From assembly GCF_947502995.1 (NCBI RefSeq), contig NZ_CANNBW010000024.1, positions 1 through 64,000 on the forward strand: 64,000 nucleotides of DNA, written 5' to 3'. Source of the stretch: an uncultured Tenacibaculum sp. (GTDB lineage Bacteria > Bacteroidota > Bacteroidia > Flavobacteriales > Flavobacteriaceae). The translations under genes were made by a program, and so were the position numbers. Of this stretch, positions 7,518-15,361 are shown piece by piece (within the stretch, counting starts at the first letter, position 1; each line of letters begins with the position of its first letter). The notes beneath the pieces were generated by a model. It had not been told where the DNA came from and did not search any database. It was given only the letters and a program-made list of their open reading frames with translations.

Positions 7518-9743
7518 TTACACTTCTGCTAATATTGTATTTAAAGTTTCATTAGGTCTCATGAAATTATCAGCTGAATTATCATTTGGTACGTAGTATC
7601 CACCTATTTCAATAGCTTTACCTTGTACTTCATTTAATTCACTTACAATTTTATCCTCGTTAGCTTTCATTTTTTCAGCTACAGAAGCGAATTGTGTTTT
7701 TAATTCTTCGTTTTTATCTTGAGAAGCTAATTCTTGTGCCCAATACATTGCTAAATAAAAATGACTACCTCTGTTGTCTAATTCTCCAGCTTTTCTAGAA
7801 GGAGATTTTTTATTATCTAATAACTTCTCAATAGCATCATCTAAAGTTTCAGCTAAAACTAATGCTTTATCGTTATTATTAGTTTGTCCTAAGTGTTCTA
7901 ATGAAACAGCTAAAGCTAAGAATTCACCTAAAGAATCCCAACGTAAGTGATTCTCTCCAACAAATTGTTGTACATGTTTAGGAGCAGATCCACCAGCACC
8001 AGTTTCAAATAAACCACCACCATTCATTAAAGGAACAATAGATAACATTTTAGCAGAAGTACCTAATTCTAAAATAGGGAATAAATCTGTCAAGTAGTCA
8101 CGTAATACGTTTCCTGTAACAGAAATAGTATCTTCTCCGTTTTTAACTCTTGCTAAAGTATATGAAGTTGCTTCAGAAACAGATTTGATTAAAATTTCTA
8201 ATCCAGTTGTATCATGTTCTGGTAAATAAGCTTCTACTTTTTTTATTAATTCTGCATCGTGAGCTCTGTTTTTGTCTAACCAAAATACAGCAGGAGCTTG
8301 CATTGCTTTAGCTCTAGTTACAGCTAACTTTACCCAATCTTTAACTGGAGCATCTTTAGTTTGACACATTCTCCAGATATCACCTGTTTCAACAGTGTGT
8401 TCAATTAAAGTGTTTCCTTCACTATCGATAACAGAAACTTTTCCATCAGCAGCGATTTCAAAAGTTTTGTCATGAGAACCATATTCTTCAGCTTTTTTAG
8501 CCATTAATCCTACGTTAGGAACAGTTCCCATTGTTGTTGGATCAAAAGCACCATTTTCTTTACAGAAATCAATAGTAGCTTGGTATAATGCAGCGTAAGA
8601 ACTATCTGGAATTACAGCTTTAGTATCTTGTTGCTTTCCTTCTTTATTCCACATTTGACCAGAAGTACGAATCATTGCCGGCATAGAAGCATCAATAATA
8701 ACATCTGAAGGAACATGTAAGTTTGTAATTCCTTTATCAGAATCTACCATTGCTACATCAGGATTGTTAGCGTAAACAGCTTCAATATCGGCTAAAATTT
8801 CAGCTTTCTTTTCAGGAGAAACTTCTTCTAAATTGCTTAATAAGTTTCCAAAACCGTTATTAACGTCCACTCCAATTTCTTCAAAAGTTTCACCATGTTT
8901 AGCAAAAACGTCTTTAAAGAAAGTTCTTACTGCATGTCCAAAAATAATTGGATCAGAAACCTTCATCATTGTAGCTTTCATGTGTAAAGAAAATAAGATA
9001 CCTTGATCTTTAGCATCTTTTATTTCTTTGTCTAAGAAAGCTAATAAAGCTTTTTTATTCATAACAGAAGCATCAATAATTTCTCCTGCTAATAAAGTAG
9101 TGCTAGCTTTTAAAACGGTTTCAGAACCACTAGCATCTGTGTGTACTATTTTAACATCTGTAGCATTAGAAACTGTTACAGACTTTTCGTTGTGAGCAAA
9201 GTCATTTTCTCCCATTGTAGCTACGTGAGTTTTAGAGTCTGAACTCCAAGCTCCCATAGAATGTGGATTTTTCTTTGCATAATTTTTAACAGCTTTAGGT
9301 GCACGACGGTCAGAATTTCCTTCACGTAATACAGGGTTTACTGCAGAACCTTTTACTTTATTATATAAAGCTAAAACTTTTTTGTCTTCTTCAGTTTCAA
9401 CTTCTTCAGGATAATCAGGTAAAGCGTAACCTAAAGCTTGTAATTCTTTAACTGCTGCTTTTAATTGAGGAACAGAAGCACTAATGTTAGGTAATTTAAT
9501 AATGTTTGCTTCTGGTTTTGTAGCTAATTCTCCTAAAAATGCTAATGCATCTTCTACCTTTTGATCTTCTGTTAAGTATTCAGAAAAGTTTGCTAAAATT
9601 CTACCAGCCAAAGAAATATCTTTAGTTTCAATTTCTATGTTAGATGATTTTGTATATGCTTTTACGATAGGCAAAAACGAACGGGTAGCAAGTGCTGGAG
9701 CCTCGTCTGTTTTTGTATACATAATTTTTGCAGTTGCGCTCAT
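7518..9743 (-). CDS. icd: NADP-dependent isocitrate dehydrogenase, monomeric type
   Basis: 741 residues, the size of the ~80 kDa monomeric IDH family (unrelated in length to the ~415-residue homodimeric form). It oxidatively decarboxylates isocitrate to 2-oxoglutarate with NADP+ in the TCA cycle and is a main NADPH source. Family landmarks include the N-terminus with YTKTDEAPALATRSFLP, the substrate region GNSDRRAP (about 141-148), KNPHSMGAW, and the C-terminal DNRGSHFYLAMYWAQELA. Monocistronic, with a TAAATTTG box 32 bases upstream of its ATG. The Asp/Glu-rich composition is normal for the family. Confidence 0.96.
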   Translation of the reverse strand: MSATAKIMYTKTDEAPALATRSFLPIVKAYTKSSNIEIETKDISLAGRILANFSEYLTEDQKVEDALAFLGELATKPEANIIKLPNISASVPQLKAAVKELQALGYALPDYPEEVETEEDKKVLALYNKVKGSAVNPVLREGNSDRRAPKAVKNYAKKNPHSMGAWSSDSKTHVATMGENDFAHNEKSVTVSNATDVKIVHTDASGSETVLKASTTLLAGEIIDASVMNKKALLAFLDKEIKDAKDQGILFSLHMKATMMKVSDPIIFGHAVRTFFKDVFAKHGETFEEIGVDVNNGFGNLLSNLEEVSPEKKAEILADIEAVYANNPDVAMVDSDKGITNLHVPSDVIIDASMPAMIRTSGQMWNKEGKQQDTKAVIPDSSYAALYQATIDFCKENGAFDPTTMGTVPNVGLMAKKAEEYGSHDKTFEIAADGKVSVIDSEGNTLIEHTVETGDIWRMCQTKDAPVKDWVKLAVTRAKAMQAPAVFWLDKNRAHDAELIKKVEAYLPEHDTTGLEILIKSVSEATSYTLARVKNGEDTISVTGNVLRDYLTDLFPILELGTSAKMLSIVPLMNGGGLFETGAGGSAPKHVQQFVGENHLRWDSLGEFLALAVSLEHLGQTNNNDKALVLAETLDDAIEKLLDNKKSPSRKAGELDNRGSHFYLAMYWAQELASQDKNEELKTQFASVAEKMKANEDKIVSELNEVQGKAIEIGGYYVPNDNSADNFMRPNETLNTILAEV

Positions 9744-9775
9744 AAATTATCTAGTTATTTTAATTTGAAGTGATG

Positions 9776-9783
9776 CAAATTTA
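9776..9783 (-). promoter_or_regulatory. Candidate -7 box upstream of icd
   Basis: TAAATTTG on the minus strand, an exact TAnnTTTG match, 32 bases before the icd ATG. The next GC-containing bases (CATCAC) would hold the transcription start. No good -33 TTG at 17-23 bases was found. Confidence 0.4.
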
Positions 9784-9870
9784 AGTATTACAATTGGTTT
9801 TTTTAAAGTTAATTTCTTATTAAAAAAAAAGTTAACTCTTATTTAGGATTTGTTATATATGAAACAAAAA

Positions 9871-9897
9871 AAAAGCAATGCTTTAAGCATCGCTTTT
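9871..9897 (-). terminator. Terminator downstream of rplS
   Basis: Stem of 12 bp with a single A:C mismatch (AAAAGCAATGCT against AGCATCGCTTTT) and a TTA loop, followed on the minus strand by a T run. It lies 21 bases past the rplS stop. Confidence 0.8.
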
Positions 9898-9917
9898 TAA
9901 TATTTTTAAAAGACAGA

Positions 9918-10265
9918 TTAGATTCTTCTTTCTTTGATTCTTGCTTTCTTACCAGTAAGACCTCTAAAGTAATAGATTCTAGCTCTACGTACTTTACCTC
10001 TTTTGTTAATTTCAATCTTTTGGATTGATGGTAAGTTAATTGGGAAGATACGCTCAACTCCAACAGTTCCAGACATTTTTCTAATAGTAAAAGTCTCAGA
10101 AGAACCGTTTCCTCTTCTTTGAATTACAACTCCTCTAAAGAACTGAGTACGAGTTTTGTTTCCTTCTTTAATTTCGTAGTATACAGTGATTGTATCTCCT
10201 GCTGCGAATTCTGGTAAATCGTTTTTTGTTACGAATTCGTCTTGAACAAATTTAATTAAATCCAT
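9918..10265 (-). CDS. rplS: 50S ribosomal protein L19
   Basis: 115 residues from the ATG at 10263-10265. Family signatures FVQDEFVTKNDLPEFAAGDTI, GVVIQRRGNGSSETFTIRKM, GVERIFPINLP and the basic RRARIYYFRGLTGKKARIKE tail are all present. The open frame extends 24 codons further upstream, but that stretch contains a TATATTTG promoter box and a hairpin-forming leader and does not resemble L19, so the internal ATG is the start. L19 lies at the 30S-50S interface. In most bacteria trmD and rplS are adjacent in one operon; here two plus-strand genes lie between them and rplS seems to have its own promoter. Confidence 0.97.
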   Translation of the reverse strand: MDLIKFVQDEFVTKNDLPEFAAGDTITVYYEIKEGNKTRTQFFRGVVIQRRGNGSSETFTIRKMSGTVGVERIFPINLPSIQKIEINKRGKVRRARIYYFRGLTGKKARIKERRI

Positions 10266-10330
10266 TTGTTTAAAATCTTGTAGTTTTAACAAAACAACAT
10301 TCACGATTCTCGTCAGAGGTTGATTTTGCG
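10266..10330 (-). ncRNA. Possible L19 leader RNA (5' UTR of rplS)
   Basis: Between the -7 box and the rplS ATG there are about 65 transcribed bases with two small hairpins: ACGA-GAA-TCGT (10303-10313) and GTTTT-GTT-AAAAC (10283-10295). A leader motif of this kind preceding L19 in Flavobacteria has been proposed in the ribosomal-leader literature; I recall the class but cannot run its covariance model. The second hairpin sits 17 bases before the start codon, where L19 binding could block initiation. Function is inferred. Confidence 0.4.
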
Positions 10331-10334
10331 AGTG

Positions 10335-10342
10335 CAAATATA
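10335..10342 (-). promoter_or_regulatory. Candidate -7 box for rplS
   Basis: TATATTTG on the minus strand followed by CACTCGC, a typical Bacteroidota -7 context, 69 bases upstream of the rplS ATG. This promoter would allow rplS to be expressed independently of trmD. Confidence 0.45.
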
Positions 10343-10525
10343 GAACATATTTTTAAGTAATTATGAAAAAAATGAAATTAAATTACTGTAAAAAAAGTTT
10401 CTTAATGTATTAATAAACTATTGATTAATAGTTAAAAGAGGTTTTTTAAATGATGATTTTTTAAAACCTTCTTAAATTCTAGTATAAGCTTTCAAAATAT
10501 ATTACAGTGCTTTAAAAAACTATTG

Positions 10526-11206
10526 ATGGAAACTGTAATTTATAAAGAAAGACTTTTTAATTCTGGATTAAAAAGATTCTTGAGCTCTTTTATGTCCTTT
10601 ATTAAAACGATTAGAAAAGAAGTATCTATTACTTATTTAATATTCTTTTTTGCTTCCGTACTATTAGTTGTATTGTATAATAAAGCAGACTTACATTTAA
10701 AGTTAAATAAATATCATTCGTCTTTTTTTGATGTGTTTTTTAAATATTCTACTTTTTTAGGAGATGGAGTTATGTTTGCTGTATTGGCGTTTATTTTTTT
10801 GTTTGTTAAACGAAAAATGACTTTAGTATTCGTTGTAGGAGGTTTGTTTACATTGGTAATTACTCACTTTTTTAAAAAGATTATTTTTAAAGGAGTACCA
10901 AGACCAGCAGAGTTTTTAGGTTTAGAAAATTTACATCTTATTAATGGTGTTAAAATGGCTTTTTGGAATTCATTTCCGTCAGGTCATACTATGACAGCTT
11001 TTACAATTTTTGCGATACTTTGTTTATATTTTAGAAAGTGTGTTTCACAGTATGTTTGGATATTGCTAGCTATTATTGCTGGAATTTCAAGAGTATATCT
11101 TTCTCAGCATTTTTTGATGGATATTTTTGTTGGTTCAATTTTAGGAATTGTAATCGGTTTTGTTAGTATGAGTTTGTTTTTTCCAGAAAGAAAAAGAATT
11201 CATTAA
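10526..11206 (+). CDS. PAP2-superfamily membrane phosphatase
   Basis: 226 residues from ATG 10526 (a TTG one codon upstream is the only reason for a longer call). The three PAP2 phosphatase motifs are present: K-x6-RP in KKIIFKGVPRP, SFPSGHTM, and SRVYLSQHFLMDI with the catalytic His. Five or six transmembrane segments surround them, so the active site faces the periplasm. Such enzymes dephosphorylate undecaprenyl-pyrophosphate, lipid A or phosphatidic acid derivatives. Its stop overlaps the next start (TAATG) of an ArnT-like glycosyltransferase, suggesting a joint role in modifying a lipid-linked envelope glycan; which substrate is used is not visible. Confidence 0.88.
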   Translation: METVIYKERLFNSGLKRFLSSFMSFIKTIRKEVSITYLIFFFASVLLVVLYNKADLHLKLNKYHSSFFDVFFKYSTFLGDGVMFAVLAFIFLFVKRKMTLVFVVGGLFTLVITHFFKKIIFKGVPRPAEFLGLENLHLINGVKMAFWNSFPSGHTMTAFTIFAILCLYFRKCVSQYVWILLAIIAGISRVYLSQHFLMDIFVGSILGIVIGFVSMSLFFPERKRIH

Positions 11207-12699
11207 TGCAAAACGATTATAAAAAGATTACTATAATTACTATTGTAATCAGTACAATTTTAAGACTCTTTTTAGCTGGAAATTTAGAGTTTGGTAATGA
11301 CGAAGTATATTATTGGTTATATGCAAAGTATCCAGATATAAGTCATTTTGATCATCCACCAATGGTTGGTTTTTTTATACAGTTCTTCACTTTAGATTTA
11401 TCATTTAGTTCTGAACTAGCTATTAGGTTAGCTGCTATTATTCCTACAAGTTTTACTATGTACGTTCTTTTTTTAATAGGAAAATACTTGAGAGGAGAAA
11501 AAATAGGTTTTATAGCTGTTTTATTATACAATATTCATATTTACGGATTTGTAATCGCAGGAACTTTTATTTTACCAGATTCACCTTTAGTATTTTTTTG
11601 GTTGTTGAGTTTCTATTTCTTTATTCAAGTTTTACCGAAAGATCCAGATCAAAAATTATATCTAAAATTAATTCTAGCTTTTGTATTTGCCGGTTTAGCA
11701 ATTTATTCTAAATATCAAGCTATTTATTTACTTTTTGGAGTTACTCTATTTGTTGTTGTTAAAAATAACGTATGGCTAAAAAAGCCTATTTTCTATTCTG
11801 GTTTTATATTTCCAATTATAGCCGTAGGAATTATTTTTTATTGGAATTATTTAAACGACTTTATCAGTTACAAGTTTCATGGAAATCGAGTTTCATTTTT
11901 TAGTCTGAAGTTCAATAAAGATTCATTCTTAAGAGAAGTGCTAGGACAGTTTGTTTATAATAATCCTTACATAGTTGTAATGTTAGTTATTATGTTTCTT
12001 GCATTAAGAAAGAAGAAGTTTATTATCGATAGTAAAGTTTCTTATTTTTTTCTTAGTTGCTCACTACCTTTAATTTTAACTACAATTTATTTGTCATTTT
12101 CAAGAAATACATTACCGCATTGGTCTGGAGTTTCATATTTAACTTTATTGCCATTATTAGCAGTTTTTCTTTCTGAAAAGAAGCGAATCATTAAAAAGCT
12201 TACTATTGGAATGTCGAGTTTTTTTATGTTATTGATTTTCGCTTCTGTGATAATTACTACAGGATTTTTATTGCCTAAAAACACCACTAAAATTAAAGAA
12301 AGTTTAGGTAGAAAAGATGCAGTTTTAGATATGTATGGATGGAAGCAAGCTTCAGAAAAACTGACTTTATTTTTTGAGAAAGAAGAATTAAAAAGTTTGC
12401 CTATTGTATCAAACAGATGGTATCCTGCTGCTCATATTGATTATTACATAGCTCAACCAAATAAAATGAGAGTTTATGGGGTAGGAGAGTTGAGAGATAT
12501 TCATAAATACTATTGGATTAATAAAACATATCCTAAACTCGGAAATAGAGTTTTATACATTACGGATAGTAGAAATTATAAACACCCTAAAGAAGTTTAT
12601 AAGAATGAATACTCAACTATAAAAAAACTAAAAGAAATTCCTATTGAAAGAAAAGGAATAGTTGTAAAATATGTTTTTCTCTACATCTTAGAAAAATAA
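11206..12699 (+). CDS. ArnT/PMT-like GT-C glycosyltransferase (family 39 type)
   Basis: 497 residues, about 11 hydrophobic segments. The N-terminal loop has the GT-C catalytic signature NDEVYYWLYAKYPDISHFDHPP, in which the Asp-Glu pair and the HPP are typical of PMT_2/ArnT-like enzymes using polyprenyl-phosphate sugars. The soluble C-terminal part (about 370-497) is small. It is translationally coupled to the PAP2 phosphatase and presumably transfers a sugar to an envelope lipid or protein on the periplasmic side. Its stop codon abuts the stop of trmD on the other strand with no base between them. Confidence 0.85.
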   Translation: MQNDYKKITIITIVISTILRLFLAGNLEFGNDEVYYWLYAKYPDISHFDHPPMVGFFIQFFTLDLSFSSELAIRLAAIIPTSFTMYVLFLIGKYLRGEKIGFIAVLLYNIHIYGFVIAGTFILPDSPLVFFWLLSFYFFIQVLPKDPDQKLYLKLILAFVFAGLAIYSKYQAIYLLFGVTLFVVVKNNVWLKKPIFYSGFIFPIIAVGIIFYWNYLNDFISYKFHGNRVSFFSLKFNKDSFLREVLGQFVYNNPYIVVMLVIMFLALRKKKFIIDSKVSYFFLSCSLPLILTTIYLSFSRNTLPHWSGVSYLTLLPLLAVFLSEKKRIIKKLTIGMSSFFMLLIFASVIITTGFLLPKNTTKIKESLGRKDAVLDMYGWKQASEKLTLFFEKEELKSLPIVSNRWYPAAHIDYYIAQPNKMRVYGVGELRDIHKYYWINKTYPKLGNRVLYITDSRNYKHPKEVYKNEYSTIKKLKEIPIERKGIVVKYVFLYILEK

Positions 12700-13380
12700 T
12701 TATTCTTCATCTAGTAAATCTGGACGTATAGCTTTAGTTCTTTCGTAAGCTTTTTCTGAACGCCATTCTTCTATTTTAGGAAAATTTCCCGATAATAATA
12801 CTTCTGGTACTTTCATGCCTTCATATTCCGAAGGTCTTGTGTAAACTGGTGGTGATAATAAATTATCTTGAAAAGAATCAGTCAATGCAGAAGTTTCATC
12901 TCCTAAAACTCCAGGGATTAAACGGATAACAGCATCGCACAACACAGCGGCAGCTAATTCTCCTCCTGTTAAAACGTAATCTCCAATTGAGATTTCTTTG
13001 GTGATATATTTATCTCTTACACGTTGATCTACACCTTTGTAATGACCAGTAAGAATAATAATATTTTCTTTAAGTGATAATGTATTTGCAGTAGCTTGAT
13101 TTAAAGTTGGTGCATCTGGAGTCATGTAAATAATTTCATCGTATTTACGTTCAGCTAATAATCCTTCGATACATTTTGCAATAGGTTCAATCATTAATAC
13201 CATTCCAGCACCACCACCAAATTGATAATCATCGATTTGACGATAATTTCCAAATCCAAATTCTCTTAAGTTATGAAAATGAACTTCGGCTAATCCTTTA
13301 TCAATGGCTCTTTTCATCATTGAATTTTGAAAAGGACTTTTAATTAAATCTGGCTCAACTGTAATAATATCTACTCGCAT
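12700..13380 (-). CDS. trmD: tRNA (guanine37-N1)-methyltransferase
   Basis: 226 residues. TrmD methylates G37 of tRNAs with SAM and prevents frameshifting. Signatures include the N-terminal MRVDIITVEPDL, NYRQIDDYQFGGGAGMV, the trefoil-knot SAM site (ILTGHYKGVDQRV, ISIGDYVLTGGELAA) and LLSPPVYTRPSEYEG. The ATG follows a TACTTTTG box by only four bases, implying a leaderless mRNA. Convergent and directly abutting the GT-C gene. Normally followed by rplS, which here is 2.4 kb further on. Confidence 0.96.
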   Translation of the reverse strand: MRVDIITVEPDLIKSPFQNSMMKRAIDKGLAEVHFHNLREFGFGNYRQIDDYQFGGGAGMVLMIEPIAKCIEGLLAERKYDEIIYMTPDAPTLNQATANTLSLKENIIILTGHYKGVDQRVRDKYITKEISIGDYVLTGGELAAAVLCDAVIRLIPGVLGDETSALTDSFQDNLLSPPVYTRPSEYEGMKVPEVLLSGNFPKIEEWRSEKAYERTKAIRPDLLDEE

Positions 13381-13384
13381 GCTG

Positions 13385-13411
13385 CAAAAGTAGGATTTTA
13401 TAAACGAACAA
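13385..13411 (-). promoter_or_regulatory. Candidate trmD promoter
   Basis: Minus strand: TTG (13409-13411), 16-base spacer, TACTTTTG (13385-13392), then CAGC and the trmD ATG. Both Bacteroidota elements are recognisable, though the spacer is one base shorter than the common 17. The start site would fall on the ATG. Confidence 0.5.
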
Positions 13412-13443
13412 GTAAGTTTAGTTTATTTATATTTGCTGATGTT

Positions 13444-13608
13444 ATGAAAACAATTATTGATCGTTTACTTTATTACATTGAAAAGTTCTTTTCTTATTTG
13501 GATAGAATAGGAGAATTCTTCAAGTTTTATTTGATTGGAACATTAGCAATTTATTTAGGATTTCAATTACTGAAAATCATTTTTTGGTTATTGTTCAAGA
13601 TTTTTTAG
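13444..13608 (+). CDS. Small hypothetical membrane protein (54 residues)
   Basis: ATG at 13444, stop TAG at 13606-13608. The peptide begins MKTIIDRLLYYIEKFF and has one strong hydrophobic helix (about 29-53, LIGTLAIYLGF...FWLLFKIF) after an amphipathic Tyr/Phe-rich N-terminus. It is followed by a 119-residue membrane protein on the same strand, and the two could be co-transcribed. The codon content fits its neighbours, but 54 codons is too short to be sure; no function is known. Confidence 0.5.
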   Translation: MKTIIDRLLYYIEKFFSYLDRIGEFFKFYLIGTLAIYLGFQLLKIIFWLLFKIF

Positions 13609-13655
13609 AAGTTACTATGATTAAAAAATTGAATAGGTGGTTGAGTTTTTATTAA

Positions 13656-14015
13656 ATGGTTATAATTATTACAATTATCATCTTGATGTTTTCTTATGAA
13701 GGAGATTGGATCATCAATTTTTACAGATTATTATTAGGGATTTTTCTTTTTCCTTTTGGTGTAGTTTCTATTCTTTCAATATTAAAAAGAGAAAAAAATA
13801 TAACTTCTTTTATCTTAATCACAGTAGCAAGTTTATTTATCGCTTCTTGTATTCTTCCTCTTTTTTATGAATTAACTGGTTTTATTATAGCTTTATTTTT
13901 TGCATTATGGTTTGCTATATTATGGAAGAATAAAAATAAACTAGACCATTTGTTATTGTCATTTAATATCATCGGCGGAATAGCTTCAACAACTTTATTA
14001 ATACTATTTTATTAG
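13656..14015 (+). CDS. Hypothetical four-helix membrane protein
   Basis: 119 residues made almost entirely of hydrophobic segments (about 1-12, 22-42, 50-70, 73-90 and 98-119), with short charged loops such as LKREKNI and WKNKNKLDH. I do not recognise the family. A 12-codon reading frame (MIKKLNRWLSFY) ends with TAA directly before this ATG, in the same frame; it may be a leader peptide or the relic of a longer N-terminus lost to a nonsense change. It lies downstream of the 54-residue gene. Confidence 0.6.
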   Translation: MVIIITIIILMFSYEGDWIINFYRLLLGIFLFPFGVVSILSILKREKNITSFILITVASLFIASCILPLFYELTGFIIALFFALWFAILWKNKNKLDHLLLSFNIIGGIASTTLLILFY

Positions 14016-14034
14016 CATTTATTGTAAATAAAAA

Positions 14035-14059
14035 CCTCCATATCTAAAAGATACAGAGG
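14035..14059 (-). terminator. Terminator of the 16266-14087 operon
   Basis: Imperfect 11-bp stem (9 pairs, a 2-base internal mismatch) with an AAA loop, followed on the minus strand by GGTTTTTATTT. It lies 28 bases past the stop of the duplicated-domain gene. Confidence 0.55.
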
Positions 14060-14086
14060 CGTAAGATTATTTATGTTTTACTATTG

Positions 14087-15361
14087 CTAGTACCCTTTAA
14101 CTTCTCCCATACTTAACTCACCATTTTTTCCAAAACGATGCATTTTAGGTAATAAAGTTCCGCTTTCGGTAGTAATCCAATCTTCCCAAGTGGCAGGAAC
14201 ACCTTCCATTTTCATACTTGGTACATACATTTTATAACTTGTTGGAATGTAGTTTTCATCTAAAGCCCATAAATAAGAATCACCAGGAGTTGTTCCACCA
14301 GTTGTATATTTTACAAGTAAAGCTTCTTTTCCATCTACTTCTTTTACAGTACGAATTATTCCAGGTTCAAATAACTTATGAGGAGCAACTAACCAAAAAC
14401 TATCGTTATTAAAGTAATCTTCAGCTTTTTTAATGATTGCTTTATCTTTAGATTCAGATAATTTTCCATTAAAATAAATTGTACTTTTTTCAATATTATT
14501 TGGATGAAGTATCACCATAGTAGAATCCCACGTTACTTCAGCAATATGCTCTTTTTTATTCCATTTATAAGCTCTTCTACCACCAAAACTCCATTCTAAA
14601 GTATTTGTTGTTTTGTAAGCGTCGTGTTTAATAGCTTTTAAGATCTTATTTGCTAATCTATCAGATTTTGGATTAGAAGCTTTTGGAGTTCCCATGTTGA
14701 TTTCAAATCCTAATACATCTAACTTATGTTTTGTTGGAAGTTGTAAACCAGATTCAGTAGTGGTCCAATCATTCCAAGAAGCTCCAAGACCACCAATAGG
14801 AATAATTTGAGTCCACATTTTATAATGCGTAGGAAAACCATTATCATTTAAAATCCATAAATAAGAATCACCAGGAGTTGTTCCACCAGAAGTATAAGTT
14901 ACAAGTAAAGCATCTTTATCGTTATGTTTTACTATTCTTCTTTCAACTCCATTATCAAAAACTTTATGCGGAGCAATTAACCAAAAACTATCGTTATTAA
15001 AGAAAGCTTCTGCTTTTTCAATTAGTGTTTTGTCATCGGATTTTTGTCCGTTCACAAAGATTTCACTTTGGTCAGAATTTTTAGTGTTTAATATTACTTT
15101 ATTGTTCTCCCAAGAAACTTCAACTTTATTTTCTTGTTTGTACCATTTGTAAAAATGTTTTCCTATAAAAGACCACTCTAAAATTTCAGTGTTTTCAAAA
15201 GCTTCATGTTGTAGAGTTACTAACATTTTATTGGCTAAAGCATCAGCTTCTTCACCTTGTTTCCCAGTAGGTAAAGCTTCATTATATTTAAAGTATAAAA
15301 ATGTAAGCACTCCAATAATTAGTAGTAATAGAATTCCTATAAATTTTAAGAATTTTTTCAT
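14087..15361 (-). CDS. Hypothetical membrane-anchored protein with two copies of one ~190-residue domain
   Basis: 424 residues. Residues 1-27 are an N-terminal signal anchor (MKKFLKFIGILLLLIIGVLTFLYF). The rest is an internal duplication: copy 1 about 38-225 and copy 2 about 233-420. Matching blocks are LEWSFIGKHFYKW/LEWSFGGRRAYKW, AFFNNDSFWLIAPHKVFD/DYFNNDSFWLVAPHKLFE, ALLVTYTSGGTTPGDSYLW/ALLVKYTTGGTTPGDSYLW, and WNDWTTTESGLQLP/WEDWITTESGTLLP. The blocks resemble periplasmic lipoprotein-carrier-like or LolA-like beta sheets used to fit lipids, but I cannot assign a function. Its ATG overlaps the stop of the ATP-grasp gene upstream (TAATG), so the two act together or are at least co-expressed. 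Confidence 0.8.
   Translation of the reverse strand: MKKFLKFIGILLLLIIGVLTFLYFKYNEALPTGKQGEEADALANKMLVTLQHEAFENTEILEWSFIGKHFYKWYKQENKVEVSWENNKVILNTKNSDQSEIFVNGQKSDDKTLIEKAEAFFNNDSFWLIAPHKVFDNGVERRIVKHNDKDALLVTYTSGGTTPGDSYLWILNDNGFPTHYKMWTQIIPIGGLGASWNDWTTTESGLQLPTKHKLDVLGFEINMGTPKASNPKSDRLANKILKAIKHDAYKTTNTLEWSFGGRRAYKWNKKEHIAEVTWDSTMVILHPNNIEKSTIYFNGKLSESKDKAIIKKAEDYFNNDSFWLVAPHKLFEPGIIRTVKEVDGKEALLVKYTTGGTTPGDSYLWALDENYIPTSYKMYVPSMKMEGVPATWEDWITTESGTLLPKMHRFGKNGELSMGEVKGY

Noticed and set aside
9839..10063. Minus-strand 74-codon frame at the end of rplS
   Set aside because: It lies in another frame of the well-supported rplS gene and crosses its terminator hairpin.
10266..10337. Longer N-terminus for rplS (24 extra codons)
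   Set aside because: The extension overlaps the -7 box and hairpin leader and does not resemble L19; the internal ATG matches the family start.
14218..14412. Plus-strand 64-codon frame within the duplicated-domain gene
   Set aside because: Antisense shadow of a gene whose two copies are clearly conserved at protein level.
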